Below are positions 44,529 through 53,359 of a stretch of 64,000 bases of DNA, one piece after another (within the stretch, counting starts at the first letter, position 1; every line of letters begins with the position of its first letter). The notes under the pieces are model-generated. The model saw only the letters and a program-made list of their open reading frames with translations. It did no database searches and was not told the origin of the DNA. Location of the stretch: the NCBI GenBank assembly GCA_900318915.1, contig ONMI01000006.1, positions 43,291-107,290 of the forward strand. Reading direction: 5' to 3'. Both the position numbers and the translations under genes were made by a program. The stretch is from an uncultured Prevotellaceae bacterium. Its GTDB lineage: Bacteria > Bacteroidota > Bacteroidia > Bacteroidales > Bacteroidaceae.

Positions 44529-44548
44529 TGGGAGCTGCCAAATATAGC

Positions 44549-44587
44549 AAAAGCCGCGGACCGAAATGCTCGGTTCGCGGCTTTTTT
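44549..44587 (+). terminator. Terminator of rho
   Basis: AAAAGCCGCGGACCGA and TCGGTTCGCGGCTTTT arms with a 5-base loop and T tract (one wobble pair). Confidence 0.88.
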
Positions 44588-44591
44588 ATGG

Positions 44592-44645
44592 GAGTAATCA
44601 GAGTAATCTGAATAATCAGAGTAATCTGAATAATCGGAATAATCG
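44592..44645. repeat. Six 9-bp tandem units
   Basis: GARTAATCN is repeated six times without interruption (GAGTAATCA, GAGTAATCT, GAATAATCA, GAGTAATCT, GAATAATCG, GAATAATCG) between the rho terminator and the 3' end of the barrel gene. Confidence 0.9.
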
Positions 44646-44663
44646 GAGGGGCGGAGATTGCTC

Positions 44664-45953
44664 TTACTTTTTATTGAGGAGGAAGCGGAGGCCCATCTGG
44701 AGATTGAACTTGAAGGGATGCTCCTTGAAAGAGGTGGAGACATCGCTCTGATTGTCGAAATAGTAGCGGGCGGAGGGCTCGACATAGATGCCCATGAAGG
44801 GGAGCAAATCGTATTGGGCGCCAACACCCAGCAGAGCCGAGAACTGCACACCGTCCTTGTCGCTGCTGCGCGACACCCCGTTGGTCTCAGTGCGGGCACT
44901 CACATTGAAGTCGGCCTGTGCTCCCGCCTGCGCATAGGTGTGGAAGCGGTTGTTGCTCCACAGCGAGCCCATGACGGTGAGCGGTACACCCACATAATGG
45001 AGCGTCTGCTTATCCTTGGTCTGGCTGGTCTTCGAGATATAGGTGAAGTCGGAGCGCTGACGGGTGTAGACGGCACCGGTGGCCAGGCTCAACCGACGGG
45101 AAATCGGAAAACTGACGGTGAGACCGAAAGAGAGCGGCTGCTCATGGTGCGACTCCCTGCGTACCTGCGGGGCAGAGCGGTAGATATGGGGTGCTGAGGC
45201 CGGCCCGAACAGGTCGGAGCCATAAAAGCCATTGGAGGCGAAGAGCTGCAGACCGGCGGTCTGCGCCCCCGCTTCTTTATCATCGGCGGTGAGCCTTGCC
45301 AGCAACGCCTGCTCCTCGTCGAGTGACGATGCCGGAGCGGCAGCGGCCGGTTTGGACTTCAGCTGCTGCGCAGAGACGGCGGATTCAGCCTGTTGCTGCG
45401 CAGAAATGGCAGACTTGGTCTGCTGCGCTGCATCGGGGATGGATGGTGCCGCATCAGCGGTTTCGACATCGGTCGCGACCGTTTTTCCGAGCGGTGCGGC
45501 TACACTCTTCTCTGCGCTGGCCGCCGATTGCGAGAGCGGCTGACTGCCGGTGGCTGCCGATGCGAAAGCGGTGGCAGGCCCTTTCACCCGGTGCGGGGTG
45601 GTATTCTGTGCCAACAGACTCTCGTCGGGCAGTTTTCCCACGGACGCCGACTCCTCGCCAGTGGCGGGAGCCACTTTTTCAGAAGGCTGCTTCTGTGCTG
45701 TCATCACCTGCCGGGCAGGCTGCAGGTCACTGCTGTCGCCCCCCTGTTGCTGCCACCAGTAGAGTCCGCCCCCTGCGAAGAGGGCAGCCACAGCGGCAGC
45801 CGCCGCCCACCGTCTGAAGATAAAGACGCGGTTGGGCTTGGGTGTGGAGTTCCTGAGCGAGATACTGAGGTCATCCCACAGGCCGGGAGGAGGTGTCTCC
45901 TCGTGCGACTGCATTTTCTGCCGCAGTTTATCGGTCCATGTTTCCTTACTCAT
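44664..45953 (-). CDS. Dual-membrane anti-sigma-like protein (cytosolic domain, TM helix, outer-membrane barrel)
   Basis: 429 residues in four parts. A cytosolic N-terminus (1-45, KETWTDKLRQKMQSHEETPP) contains the PPPGLWDDL segment common to Bacteroidetes anti-sigma regions. One membrane helix (about 49-65, RWAAAAAVAALFAGGGLYWW). A long linker rich in Ala, Gln and Ser (about 70-245) long enough to cross the periplasm. A C-terminal beta-barrel-like domain (about 265-429) with strands such as LSFGLTVSFPISRRLSLATG and FKFNLQMGLRFLL. This matches dual membrane-spanning anti-sigma factors described in B. thetaiotaomicron (Dma1). Coupled by ATGA overlap to the ECF sigma gene, its likely target. 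Confidence 0.82.
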   Translation of the reverse strand: MSKETWTDKLRQKMQSHEETPPPGLWDDLSISLRNSTPKPNRVFIFRRWAAAAAVAALFAGGGLYWWQQQGGDSSDLQPARQVMTAQKQPSEKVAPATGEESASVGKLPDESLLAQNTTPHRVKGPATAFASAATGSQPLSQSAASAEKSVAAPLGKTVATDVETADAAPSIPDAAQQTKSAISAQQQAESAVSAQQLKSKPAAAAPASSLDEEQALLARLTADDKEAGAQTAGLQLFASNGFYGSDLFGPASAPHIYRSAPQVRRESHHEQPLSFGLTVSFPISRRLSLATGAVYTRQRSDFTYISKTSQTKDKQTLHYVGVPLTVMGSLWSNNRFHTYAQAGAQADFNVSARTETNGVSRSSDKDGVQFSALLGVGAQYDLLPFMGIYVEPSARYYFDNQSDVSTSFKEHPFKFNLQMGLRFLLNKK

Positions 45954-46501
45954 ATATCCTTGTTTTTTATATATTCCTGTATCATTTTGGCCAGCAGTTT
46001 CTTGGCTCTTGAGAACTGCGAAGCCGAAGTGTCCTCCTTAATGCCCAGCCGCTGCGCTATCTCCTTGTGGCTGAGCTGTTCGAAGACATAGAGGTTGAGC
46101 ACCGTTCTATAGCCGGCGGGCAGTTTGCCTATCATGCTGTTGAGCACGGCGGCCGGCACCCTTTCCACCTCAGGTTCACTGTCGTCGGGCACATCGGGCA
46201 CACTGTCGGAGAAGGTGAGTTTCTTTTCTCTCCGGAGGTAGTCGATGGCCTCGTTGGCGCAGATTCTCAGTATCCATGCCTTGAGCGAGCCTTCTCCCTT
46301 GAAACGGAACTGGCTGATTCGGGTGAACACCTTGAGGAAGCTGTCGTGCAGTACATCCCTGGCCTCATAGTCCGAGGTGACGTAACGCAACACCACAGCT
46401 GTGGCAAATCCTGCATAGCGCCGGTAGAGGCTGTCCATCGCCTCCATGTCGCCTTGCAGGACTTTCTGAATCAGCTGTAATTCGTTAGCTTCGATACTCA
46501 T
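45950..46501 (-). CDS. ECF RNA polymerase sigma factor
   Basis: 183-residue sigma-70 family factor of the extracytoplasmic function type. Region 2 spans about 20-90 (YRRYAGFATAVVLRYVTSDY, ARDVLHDSFLKVFTR, LKAWILRICANEAIDYLRRE) and region 4 about 120-175 (LPAGYRTVLNLYVFEQLSHK, EIAQRLGIKEDTSASQFSRA). The ATG at 46501 gives a normal ECF length; an upstream open extension to 46633 lies within the TPR gene and has no ECF features. The stop overlaps the next start (ATGA), pairing it with the barrel-containing anti-sigma. No TAnnTTTG box is evident in its 68-bp upstream gap, so it may autoregulate through its own promoter type. Confidence 0.93.
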   Translation of the reverse strand: MSIEANELQLIQKVLQGDMEAMDSLYRRYAGFATAVVLRYVTSDYEARDVLHDSFLKVFTRISQFRFKGEGSLKAWILRICANEAIDYLRREKKLTFSDSVPDVPDDSEPEVERVPAAVLNSMIGKLPAGYRTVLNLYVFEQLSHKEIAQRLGIKEDTSASQFSRAKKLLAKMIQEYIKNKDI

Positions 46502-46569
46502 TGATAAAACTGAATAATCCCTAAAACCTTGCACCGGAAAGGTGAGAAAAAGAGCATGGCCCCTTCGTT

Positions 46570-48762
46570 TCAGGCCCGGCGTGTCACCAAGTCGGCCATG
46601 ATGGGTATTTCGACGGCGGGAATGCCGTTGCACAGCAGTATGTCGCGGTCGGCCATCAGCGCATTGAAGAGCAAGTCGTTGTTACCGTCGGCCTCGCCAC
46701 CGTCGGTTTCATTGAGATAAGCCCTGAAGAGTTCCACGGCCTCGGACACCCGCTGTAACGCCCACTTGCAATAGCCCGCGTTGAGATAGTCGTCGGCATT
46801 GACGTTCCCTCCGCCGGAGAGCAGGGCGTCGTAGAATTTCTGTGCTTTCAGTGCCTGTCCGTCGGCCATGAGCGCCCATGCCAGCATTCTCTCCACCCTC
46901 CGGTCCTTTTCATTTTCGAAGAAGCACTGGTAGAGCATGTCGACCGCCCGTTTGGTCTGTCCGGTCCGTATGTCGCACATGGCGGCATAGAGCACCGTGG
47001 GCACATGTCCCGGTTTGAGGTTCATGAGCCTCCGGTAAGTCTCGCCCGCCTCCTCCAGGCGTCCTGCCTGGTAGTAAGCCTTGGCCAGCGAGAGGAGCAC
47101 CCCACGGTCGTCGGGTACAGTCTTCGCCGCCTGGCTGAGGCATTCGGCAGCCTCATCGAACCGTTTGGTGTGCATGAGCCACGCCCCTCTGAGCATGAGC
47201 GAGTCTTTGTCGGTCCGATTCTCCAGCAACCACCGCAGCAGTTGTCCCAACGGCTCATAGCGCTGCTGTTTCAGGAGGAAGCCCCCCAGCTGCGCCATCC
47301 GCTCGGCGGGCATGAGTGCCGCCACGCCCTCATGGGCGAAGAAGAGCGCGTTGGCGCTGTCGAAAGGATTGCGGAAGTCTTTCCTTGCCTCGGCCAGTTT
47401 GAAGAAGCGGTAGAGGTCCTGCAGATACATGCGCCGTATGTAGGCAGCCGAGTTCATCACCTCCATTTGGTCTATGGGTCCGAACATTTCGGCGTCGCCC
47501 AGCATGGAACGGTACTCCTGTGGGAGGCGGTCGAGTACGGAGGCGAGTCCGAGTGCGAACGAGAATTTGTCGCTGTCGCAGAAAGGTCCCTTCTCGATGA
47601 GTTTGTCGAGGAGCGTGGTGTCATTGAGTTTTCTTCTCACATGTGCGAGTGAAGGATGGCGGCTGTCGAAGATTCTGAACCAGTTGACCGTCTGGTAGAA
47701 GAATCCGAAGCGTTTCATCTGCGAGAAGCCGCCGAAATAGATATCGGCCCCGGCCTTCTGCATGTCCATCATGCGGTGTATGCTCTCCTCCACTTCCTCC
47801 ATGGCCTTGTCGTCGGCATTGGGGTCGAGGATATCCCTCATGGGGTCCTCCTCCTGCTCAGAGATGCCGAAGCGGGTGATGTTGAGAGGGTTGTTCTTGA
47901 TGAGACCCGGCATGATATCCTCCTGTATCTGCCGTGTGTCCTTCTCCGCGTTCATGCAGAGGAACACCTGCCGCTGCAGTTGGAAGAGGCTGTCGCAGGT
48001 GTCGGCATCGATGAGCAGTTCGGCCAGTGTCTGCCGCACCCCCTCGTCGGTGAGTCTTTCGGGCAGTGTGATGGCCCACCCCACGAGCGCCCTCTGCCTG
48101 ACCTTCTCGTCGGGATGCTGCCGGTATACCTGTGTGAGTGTTTTCCACTTGAGCGGGTCGAAGATGTTCATGCACGCCAAGGTGACGGCCGCCACGATGA
48201 GCGCCGCATCGGCGGTATCGACCGTGGGTGCGAGTATCAGATGCTGGTAGAAGAGCGCCCTGTCGTTGTTCCACGCCTTGGCCACGAGAATGTTGTCGAA
48301 GAGCCAGTCGGTGAAGTCGGCGTGCTGCTTGAAGAGTTCTTCTTCTTTCTGTTCGCGCTGCGCGCCGCTCTCCACGAGTTGGAGCATGGCCACATCGGCC
48401 ACATAATTTTCCAGAGTCTGCCGGATATCCGCTTCGGAGACAGCAGTGCGCCGCTCGGCGCGCTGTGCGGCCAGTGTGTAGGACTGCACATTGCGCACCT
48501 TCCATGCCAAGAGCGCATCGGCGCAGGCACGGAAGAGCTTGGCGAGCAACTGGTTGTAGAGTTGTGCGCGGGAGGGGTCGGCATAGCTCTGGCGCATATA
48601 GTTGAGCAACAGGTCATAGTCGCCCTGTATCTTCTCATAGCGATCGGTCAGGTGCGCAAAGACACGGTCAACGAGCAGTTTCTGGAAGAGCGAGAGGGCT
48701 GCTCCCAGTCTTTTATCAGCGATGAGGCCGAATATACGGTTGATGGTATCAAGATTGTTCAT
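46570..48762 (-). CDS. Large cytosolic TPR-repeat protein of unknown function
   Basis: 730 residues without a signal peptide. The N-terminal two thirds are helical with no family I recognise (LNTINRIFG-like start, RALVGWAITLPERLTDEGV, DPMRDILDPNADDKAMEEVE). The C-terminal part (about 490-700) has TPR-like pairs: DSLMLRGAWLMHTKRFDEAA, LLSLAKAYYQAGRLEEAGET, PTVLYAAMCDIRTGQTKRAV, LNAGYCKWALQRVSEAVELF. TPRs mediate protein contacts. It starts 16 bases after the lipoprotein gene, so the two are probably cotranscribed, and ends 68 bases before the ECF sigma gene. Role unknown. Confidence 0.75.
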   Translation of the reverse strand: MNNLDTINRIFGLIADKRLGAALSLFQKLLVDRVFAHLTDRYEKIQGDYDLLLNYMRQSYADPSRAQLYNQLLAKLFRACADALLAWKVRNVQSYTLAAQRAERRTAVSEADIRQTLENYVADVAMLQLVESGAQREQKEEELFKQHADFTDWLFDNILVAKAWNNDRALFYQHLILAPTVDTADAALIVAAVTLACMNIFDPLKWKTLTQVYRQHPDEKVRQRALVGWAITLPERLTDEGVRQTLAELLIDADTCDSLFQLQRQVFLCMNAEKDTRQIQEDIMPGLIKNNPLNITRFGISEQEEDPMRDILDPNADDKAMEEVEESIHRMMDMQKAGADIYFGGFSQMKRFGFFYQTVNWFRIFDSRHPSLAHVRRKLNDTTLLDKLIEKGPFCDSDKFSFALGLASVLDRLPQEYRSMLGDAEMFGPIDQMEVMNSAAYIRRMYLQDLYRFFKLAEARKDFRNPFDSANALFFAHEGVAALMPAERMAQLGGFLLKQQRYEPLGQLLRWLLENRTDKDSLMLRGAWLMHTKRFDEAAECLSQAAKTVPDDRGVLLSLAKAYYQAGRLEEAGETYRRLMNLKPGHVPTVLYAAMCDIRTGQTKRAVDMLYQCFFENEKDRRVERMLAWALMADGQALKAQKFYDALLSGGGNVNADDYLNAGYCKWALQRVSEAVELFRAYLNETDGGEADGNNDLLFNALMADRDILLCNGIPAVEIPIMADLVTRRA

Positions 48763-48778
48763 AACGAGCGGAAAAGGT

Positions 48779-49753
48779 TCAGAAAGTTTTCCATTTCACA
48801 TTTTTGGTCCGTTCCACGTCGGCCGTTCTGGGCTGAGCGGCATGCGGGAATTCCATTTTCGGCAGTCGGCCGATGATGGAATCGTCGACATGGCAGTATT
48901 TTTTCAGCACGTCGGCATAGGCGGCGAGTCCACGCTGGTTGATGGAGTCGCAGGCCTGGTTGTAAGCCTTGACAAAGGCATCGTGCTGCTGTCGGATGCG
49001 TGCATCGCCCACCGCCTTTGTCCTTATGGCCAGTACGCCGAGCGAGATATCGCGGTGTCGGGAGTCGAAGAGCACGTTGTGGCGCTGCATGCGTGCCGCT
49101 GTGGCCTGCGGCTCGGTGAGCATCACGGCATCAATCTCATTGTTGACGAGCATTTTCAACCTGACATCGACATCATTGATTTGGATTCTGAAGACCGGCA
49201 GTTTCGGTTTGGCGCTGTCTACGGCCAGTGTGCCGAGATAGTCGGTGGCGGAGTATCGGCTCATGCCCATCATCTTGTCGCCCAACTGGTCCACCTTCCT
49301 CACCCTGGAGAGCCGGTTGCCGATGAGCTGCCAGTAGGCATTGGTGCTGGTGACATAAGTGAGGGGAAGTCCGTTGTGTATGAGCCGTTCGGTTCTCATG
49401 AGGTCGCTCGCCATCATCTCCACCTTTTCATCGAGCATGGCCTGGTCGCAGTCCATGTGCGACTGTTTGCACTTGAGGCTCACCGCGACGCCATGGTCAT
49501 CGAACAGTCCCCTTTCCTTGGCCACAAAGACCGGCAGGCAGTCGGTGGTGGGCGTGACGGCCACCTTGAGGGCCAGCGAGTCGGCCCTGCGCTGTTCGGC
49601 CCTGCTAGCCGCGGTTTGCTGAATCTGCTTATTCTCCTTTGAGGAGCATGCGGTCATGGTTCCCATGAGGCAAACGGCGAGGAGGACGGTGCAGAGCGCT
49701 CCCTTGGCCGTGAAGGCTCTGTCTGCCCCCGTATGGTGATGATTATTCTGCAT
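48779..49753 (-). CDS. Solute-binding lipoprotein (NMT1/SsuA-like), orphan
   Basis: 324-residue lipoprotein: signal region ALCTVLLAVCLMGTMTAC, with Cys as the likely lipidation site. The mature part resembles periplasmic binding proteins for thiamine precursors, nitrate or sulfonates (LKVAVTPTTDCLPVFVAKERG, FDDHGVAVSLKCKQSHMDCD, DAVMLTEPQATAARM). No ABC permease or ATPase lies beside it; a TPR gene follows after 16 bases, suggesting a binding or sensing role. The -7 box at 49773-49780 leaves a leader of about 19 bases. Ligand unknown. Confidence 0.8.
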   Translation of the reverse strand: MQNNHHHTGADRAFTAKGALCTVLLAVCLMGTMTACSSKENKQIQQTAASRAEQRRADSLALKVAVTPTTDCLPVFVAKERGLFDDHGVAVSLKCKQSHMDCDQAMLDEKVEMMASDLMRTERLIHNGLPLTYVTSTNAYWQLIGNRLSRVRKVDQLGDKMMGMSRYSATDYLGTLAVDSAKPKLPVFRIQINDVDVRLKMLVNNEIDAVMLTEPQATAARMQRHNVLFDSRHRDISLGVLAIRTKAVGDARIRQQHDAFVKAYNQACDSINQRGLAAYADVLKKYCHVDDSIIGRLPKMEFPHAAQPRTADVERTKNVKWKTF

Positions 49754-49772
49754 AAACTATTATAATAATGTG

Positions 49773-49780
49773 CAAAGGTA
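49773..49780 (-). promoter_or_regulatory. -7 box of the solute-binding lipoprotein gene
   Basis: The minus strand reads TACCTTTG. Adjacent bases are duplicated downstream (see 49776-49893). Confidence 0.6.
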
Positions 49781-49893
49781 GTGAAAACCGAAAGCAGAAC
49801 AAAATGAATTCATTCATTTTTTATGCTGAGGTGCATCCTACCTTATGGAAAGGTTGTGAAAACCGAAAGCGCTGAGGTGCATCCTACCTTATG
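49776..49893. repeat. Intergenic duplication reaching into the 3' end of sbcC
   Basis: AAAGGT(A/T)GTGAAAACCGAAAGC occurs at 49775-49795 and 49850-49870. The 23-base block from GCTGAGGTGCATCC to ACCTTATG is identical at 49825-49847 and 49871-49893. Copy 2 includes the sbcC stop (49889-49891). A small palindrome (AAAATGAATTCATTCATTTT, 49801-49820) lies between. Confidence 0.85.
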
Positions 49894-52800
49894 CCGTCAC
49901 GGTGACTTTGCTCCTTGTGGGGTCAATTTTCCGGACATTCACCTGCACGGAGATACGCTGTCGGAGTTCCTCGACGTGTGAGACGATTCCCACCCTTCTA
50001 CCGCCAATCTGGTGCAGTTTTTCGAGGGTGTCCATGACAGCGGTGAGGCTGTCGGGGTCGAGAGTTCCGAAACCCTCGTCGATGAAGATGGTATCCACGG
50101 CCGAGGGCGTATCGTTGAGTTGTGCGAGGGCGAGGGCGAGGGATAGCGACACCATGAAAGTCTCGCCACCGGAGAGAATTTTTACAAACTGCGGCGGCAG
50201 GTTGGTAAAGCGGTCTCTCACGAGTATGGCCAGCGACCCTGGTTCCGACAGCAGTTCATAGCGGTCGGTGAAGTGGTGCAGGTAACTGTTTGCCTTGACG
50301 AGGAGGTGGTTGAGCAGGAAGCTCTGTGCTATCTTTCTGAACCGGCTGCCATCGGTACTGCCGAACTCATCGCTGAACTCCTTCCACTTCATTTCCTCCT
50401 CATGCAGCCGCTCATAGCGTTCGAGGGCCTCCTGTCGGCTGGTTCTTTTCCTGCTGTCCTCTTCCAGTTGGTTCTTGAGCCGTCCCATCTCCTGTTGCTG
50501 TTGACGCATTTTATCCTCGCACTCCTGCATCTGCGATTTGAGCACAACGACGGTGTCGGCAGGCAGGAGCCGGGGTCTTCGCGCTTCGAGCAGTTCTTTC
50601 TGCTCCATCGTCTGTTTCACCTTTCCATTGAGCAACGCGATATGCTGTATCATCTCGTTGTGCCGCCGGTCGGTCTCGTCGATTTGCTCAGCAGAGAAAC
50701 GGGCCAGTTCCTTCAAATCGTCCCTACTGATGTCAGGATGGTCAAGGAAGAACTGACGTATGGAGCTGTCGGCCTCGTCCATCTGCCGCTTCCAGGTATC
50801 TATTTCGGTGCGCCACTGCCTGGTGGCATTGAGCAGTGCGGTCCAGTCGGCCGCCAGCTCATTATCTTTCAGCTCCGCGCCAGGAGCGGGAGCGAGAAGG
50901 GCTCTTTGCTCCCATTGAGGCATCAAGCCGAGAACAGCCCCGCGCGTCTGGTTGGCCAAGGAAAGGGTTTGTTGCCTAATCTGAATACGCTGGCTCAGCA
51001 TACTCACCTTTTCGTCGGCCTGCCGCATGTCGGCGGCATCTTTCTGCAATTGCGTGGTGAAAGCCGCTGCATCCGCCTCCCACTTTGAGCGCCAGTCGGT
51101 GTAGGTCATCATTTCGTCCACACGCAGGAGCACCTCCTCCGCCTCATCCCGGCATTGGAGCGTTTCCTTTCCGATGCGCTGCAAGTCATTGTCGAGGTCG
51201 GTGAGTTTCTGCTTCTCATCTGAAAGAATTTCCTTGGCCTTGCTTTCGGCTTTGAGTAGTCTTTCCTTTTCCTTGCGCAGGCGGTTCACCTCCTTGTTTT
51301 TCTCCTGGTACTGTTCGAAGTCGCTTTGCAGCCGGGCGCTCTCGGCCAGGAGGTCACGGTCCAACAGCAAGAGCGTCTGTTCTACCGTCTCCGTTTGGTC
51401 GGCATACTGCTGTGGAGAGAGTTGGCAGCCGGCGACTTGGCTGTAGCGCCGCGCCACCTCGTCGAGGTAGGCTTCATAGCGGGTCTGCGCCTTTTTCACC
51501 TCCGTGTCGGCCTTTGCGAGGTCCTGGCGCAGATTGGCCAATCCATCCTTGGCGGCCATGACGGCCGACGTGGCCTTTGTGAGTCGGGATTTTGCCTCTT
51601 TGTACGCCTCTTCGAGCGGGCGCACGGTCTTCTCGAATACGCTGTCGGTGGCCACTTGATGGTCGACGGTTTGTCCGCAGAGCGGACAGGTATCCCCCTG
51701 ATGGAGTTTTCTTCTTACGGTGGTGAAACCGTCGGAAATCGACTCCTTCATCACCTCGTAGAGGCGTGCCGTGCTGTCGTGTGCCTCCTGCGCCATCTTT
51801 TCTTCGCTCTTCAAGCGCGGGAGTGCGGCCTCGGCCCTTTCTATGGTCTGGCGGATGTTGTCGGCCCTTGTCTTTTTCTCCTCCAGCGCCGACTGTTCCT
51901 GTTTGAAGATACGCAGGTCGGCCTGCGACTGAGTCAGGTTGTCACGTCTATTCTGCAGGAGGCTGTTTTTCTCCTGCAGCTCGTCGGGTTTCATGGCTGC
52001 CGCCGCCTCTTCGGCCTTCTCAATCTCTTCCTGTGCTTTCTCAACGAGACCGCTGGAGAGTTTCAGTCCGGCCTCGGCTTTCTCGATATTTATTTCGAGA
52101 GTCGGCCGGTCAGCCTTTTTCTTTTCCATTGTGCGCTCGTTATCGGAAGCCTTTCTCAGCAGAGAGCCCGCCTGCTGTAGCTGTTGCAGGAGTGTCTGCT
52201 CCTTTTCGAGCATGCTTCTGGAGGCATTCCACTGCCCCACCTTCTCCTTCCACTGGACGAGGCTGTCGTTTTCGGTCTGCTGCAGGTCAGCAAGCATGGA
52301 AAGACGCATCTGCAAGCGATCGAACCGCTGCGCATAGTCGTCGGTCAACAGTTCAGCCTCCTCCACATTCTTGGCGTGTCTGGTCATTTCGGCCCTCCAC
52401 CTTCTGGGTTCCTCGGTTTGCCGGTAGAGCTGCACGCGTCTGGCCTCCTGCAGGAACACCTCGTTCCGGCTTTCGGCCGTGGCCACTTGCAGGGCCTCTT
52501 GCTGCTCATGGAGAGTGGCGGCATTCTTCTCGCTTTCTTCCAGCCATTTCGCCTTGCCCTCCGCCACTTCCCTTTCGCGGCCGAGAGCGTCCACCGACTC
52601 CTCCAGTGCGGATATTTTATCCCGTATCCCGGCCACCTGTTCATCGGAGAGCAGCTCGATGCCCTCGAGCTGTATGTGCGCCCTTGCTGCCTCTTCTTTC
52701 TTGCGGCTGGCCATCTCGGCTATTTTCTTGCTGATGGCCGAATAGATTTCGGTGCCGGTGAGTTTTTCAAGAATTTGCGACTTCTCACTGCTGTTGCTCT

Positions 52801-53359
52801 GCAGGAACTTGGTGAATTCGCCCTGTGCGAGCATGGAAGTGCGGCAGAACTGCTCATAATTGAGATGAATGAGCTGTTCCACCTCCTTGGCCACGCTTTT
52901 CGTTACGCTGATTCCCGTCTTCAGATTGGTGAGAGAGGGAGATACCCCTTGCAGTCGTCCGTCGACTCGGTTACGTGCCTTTCTGGCCGTCCATCTGGCC
53001 TCATAGTCGGTACCGTCGGGGGTGGTGAAAACGACAGCGGCATAACACTCGCCCGTGCCCCTTCTCATGATTTGCCTTACATCGTCGAGTGAAATCGTGT
53101 CGTTCTTTGTCACCACATTGCCCTTTTCTTTTTCTCGGAAGGGCGATGAGAAACGTACCGACTTCTCACCTACCCCAAAGAGACGCGGCGTCTGGCCGAA
53201 GAGTGCGAGGCACACGGCATCGAGGATGGTCGATTTTCCGGAGCCGGTAGGTCCGTTGATAAGGAAGAGCGGTTCGTCCTTGAGCGGACTTTCGGTGAAA
53301 TCGATGACCGCATCCTCTATCGATGCAAGGTTGTGTATGAGTATTTTTTTCAGAATCAT
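49889..53359 (-). CDS. sbcC: SbcC exonuclease subunit (SMC-like ATPase)
   Basis: 1156-residue partner of SbcD; together they cut hairpins and protein-blocked DNA ends (MRE11-RAD50 type). N-terminal ATPase half: Walker A GPTGSGKSTILDAV (about 35-48). Two long coiled-coil arms flank the zinc hook CPLCGQTV (near 556), where dimers join. C-terminal half: signature LSGGETFMVSLSLALALAQL and Walker B DTIFIDEGFGTLD. The start overlaps the sbcD stop by ATGA, so they are coupled. The stop codon falls within a duplicated intergenic repeat. Confidence 0.97.
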   Translation of the reverse strand: MILKKILIHNLASIEDAVIDFTESPLKDEPLFLINGPTGSGKSTILDAVCLALFGQTPRLFGVGEKSVRFSSPFREKEKGNVVTKNDTISLDDVRQIMRRGTGECYAAVVFTTPDGTDYEARWTARKARNRVDGRLQGVSPSLTNLKTGISVTKSVAKEVEQLIHLNYEQFCRTSMLAQGEFTKFLQSNSSEKSQILEKLTGTEIYSAISKKIAEMASRKKEEAARAHIQLEGIELLSDEQVAGIRDKISALEESVDALGREREVAEGKAKWLEESEKNAATLHEQQEALQVATAESRNEVFLQEARRVQLYRQTEEPRRWRAEMTRHAKNVEEAELLTDDYAQRFDRLQMRLSMLADLQQTENDSLVQWKEKVGQWNASRSMLEKEQTLLQQLQQAGSLLRKASDNERTMEKKKADRPTLEINIEKAEAGLKLSSGLVEKAQEEIEKAEEAAAAMKPDELQEKNSLLQNRRDNLTQSQADLRIFKQEQSALEEKKTRADNIRQTIERAEAALPRLKSEEKMAQEAHDSTARLYEVMKESISDGFTTVRRKLHQGDTCPLCGQTVDHQVATDSVFEKTVRPLEEAYKEAKSRLTKATSAVMAAKDGLANLRQDLAKADTEVKKAQTRYEAYLDEVARRYSQVAGCQLSPQQYADQTETVEQTLLLLDRDLLAESARLQSDFEQYQEKNKEVNRLRKEKERLLKAESKAKEILSDEKQKLTDLDNDLQRIGKETLQCRDEAEEVLLRVDEMMTYTDWRSKWEADAAAFTTQLQKDAADMRQADEKVSMLSQRIQIRQQTLSLANQTRGAVLGLMPQWEQRALLAPAPGAELKDNELAADWTALLNATRQWRTEIDTWKRQMDEADSSIRQFFLDHPDISRDDLKELARFSAEQIDETDRRHNEMIQHIALLNGKVKQTMEQKELLEARRPRLLPADTVVVLKSQMQECEDKMRQQQQEMGRLKNQLEEDSRKRTSRQEALERYERLHEEEMKWKEFSDEFGSTDGSRFRKIAQSFLLNHLLVKANSYLHHFTDRYELLSEPGSLAILVRDRFTNLPPQFVKILSGGETFMVSLSLALALAQLNDTPSAVDTIFIDEGFGTLDPDSLTAVMDTLEKLHQIGGRRVGIVSHVEELRQRISVQVNVRKIDPTRSKVTVTA

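Noticed and set aside
46502-46633. Longer N-terminus for the ECF sigma factor
   Set aside because: The extra 44 residues are encoded within the 3' end of the TPR gene and its gap, are basic and unlike sigma factors; ATG 46501 gives a standard ECF length.
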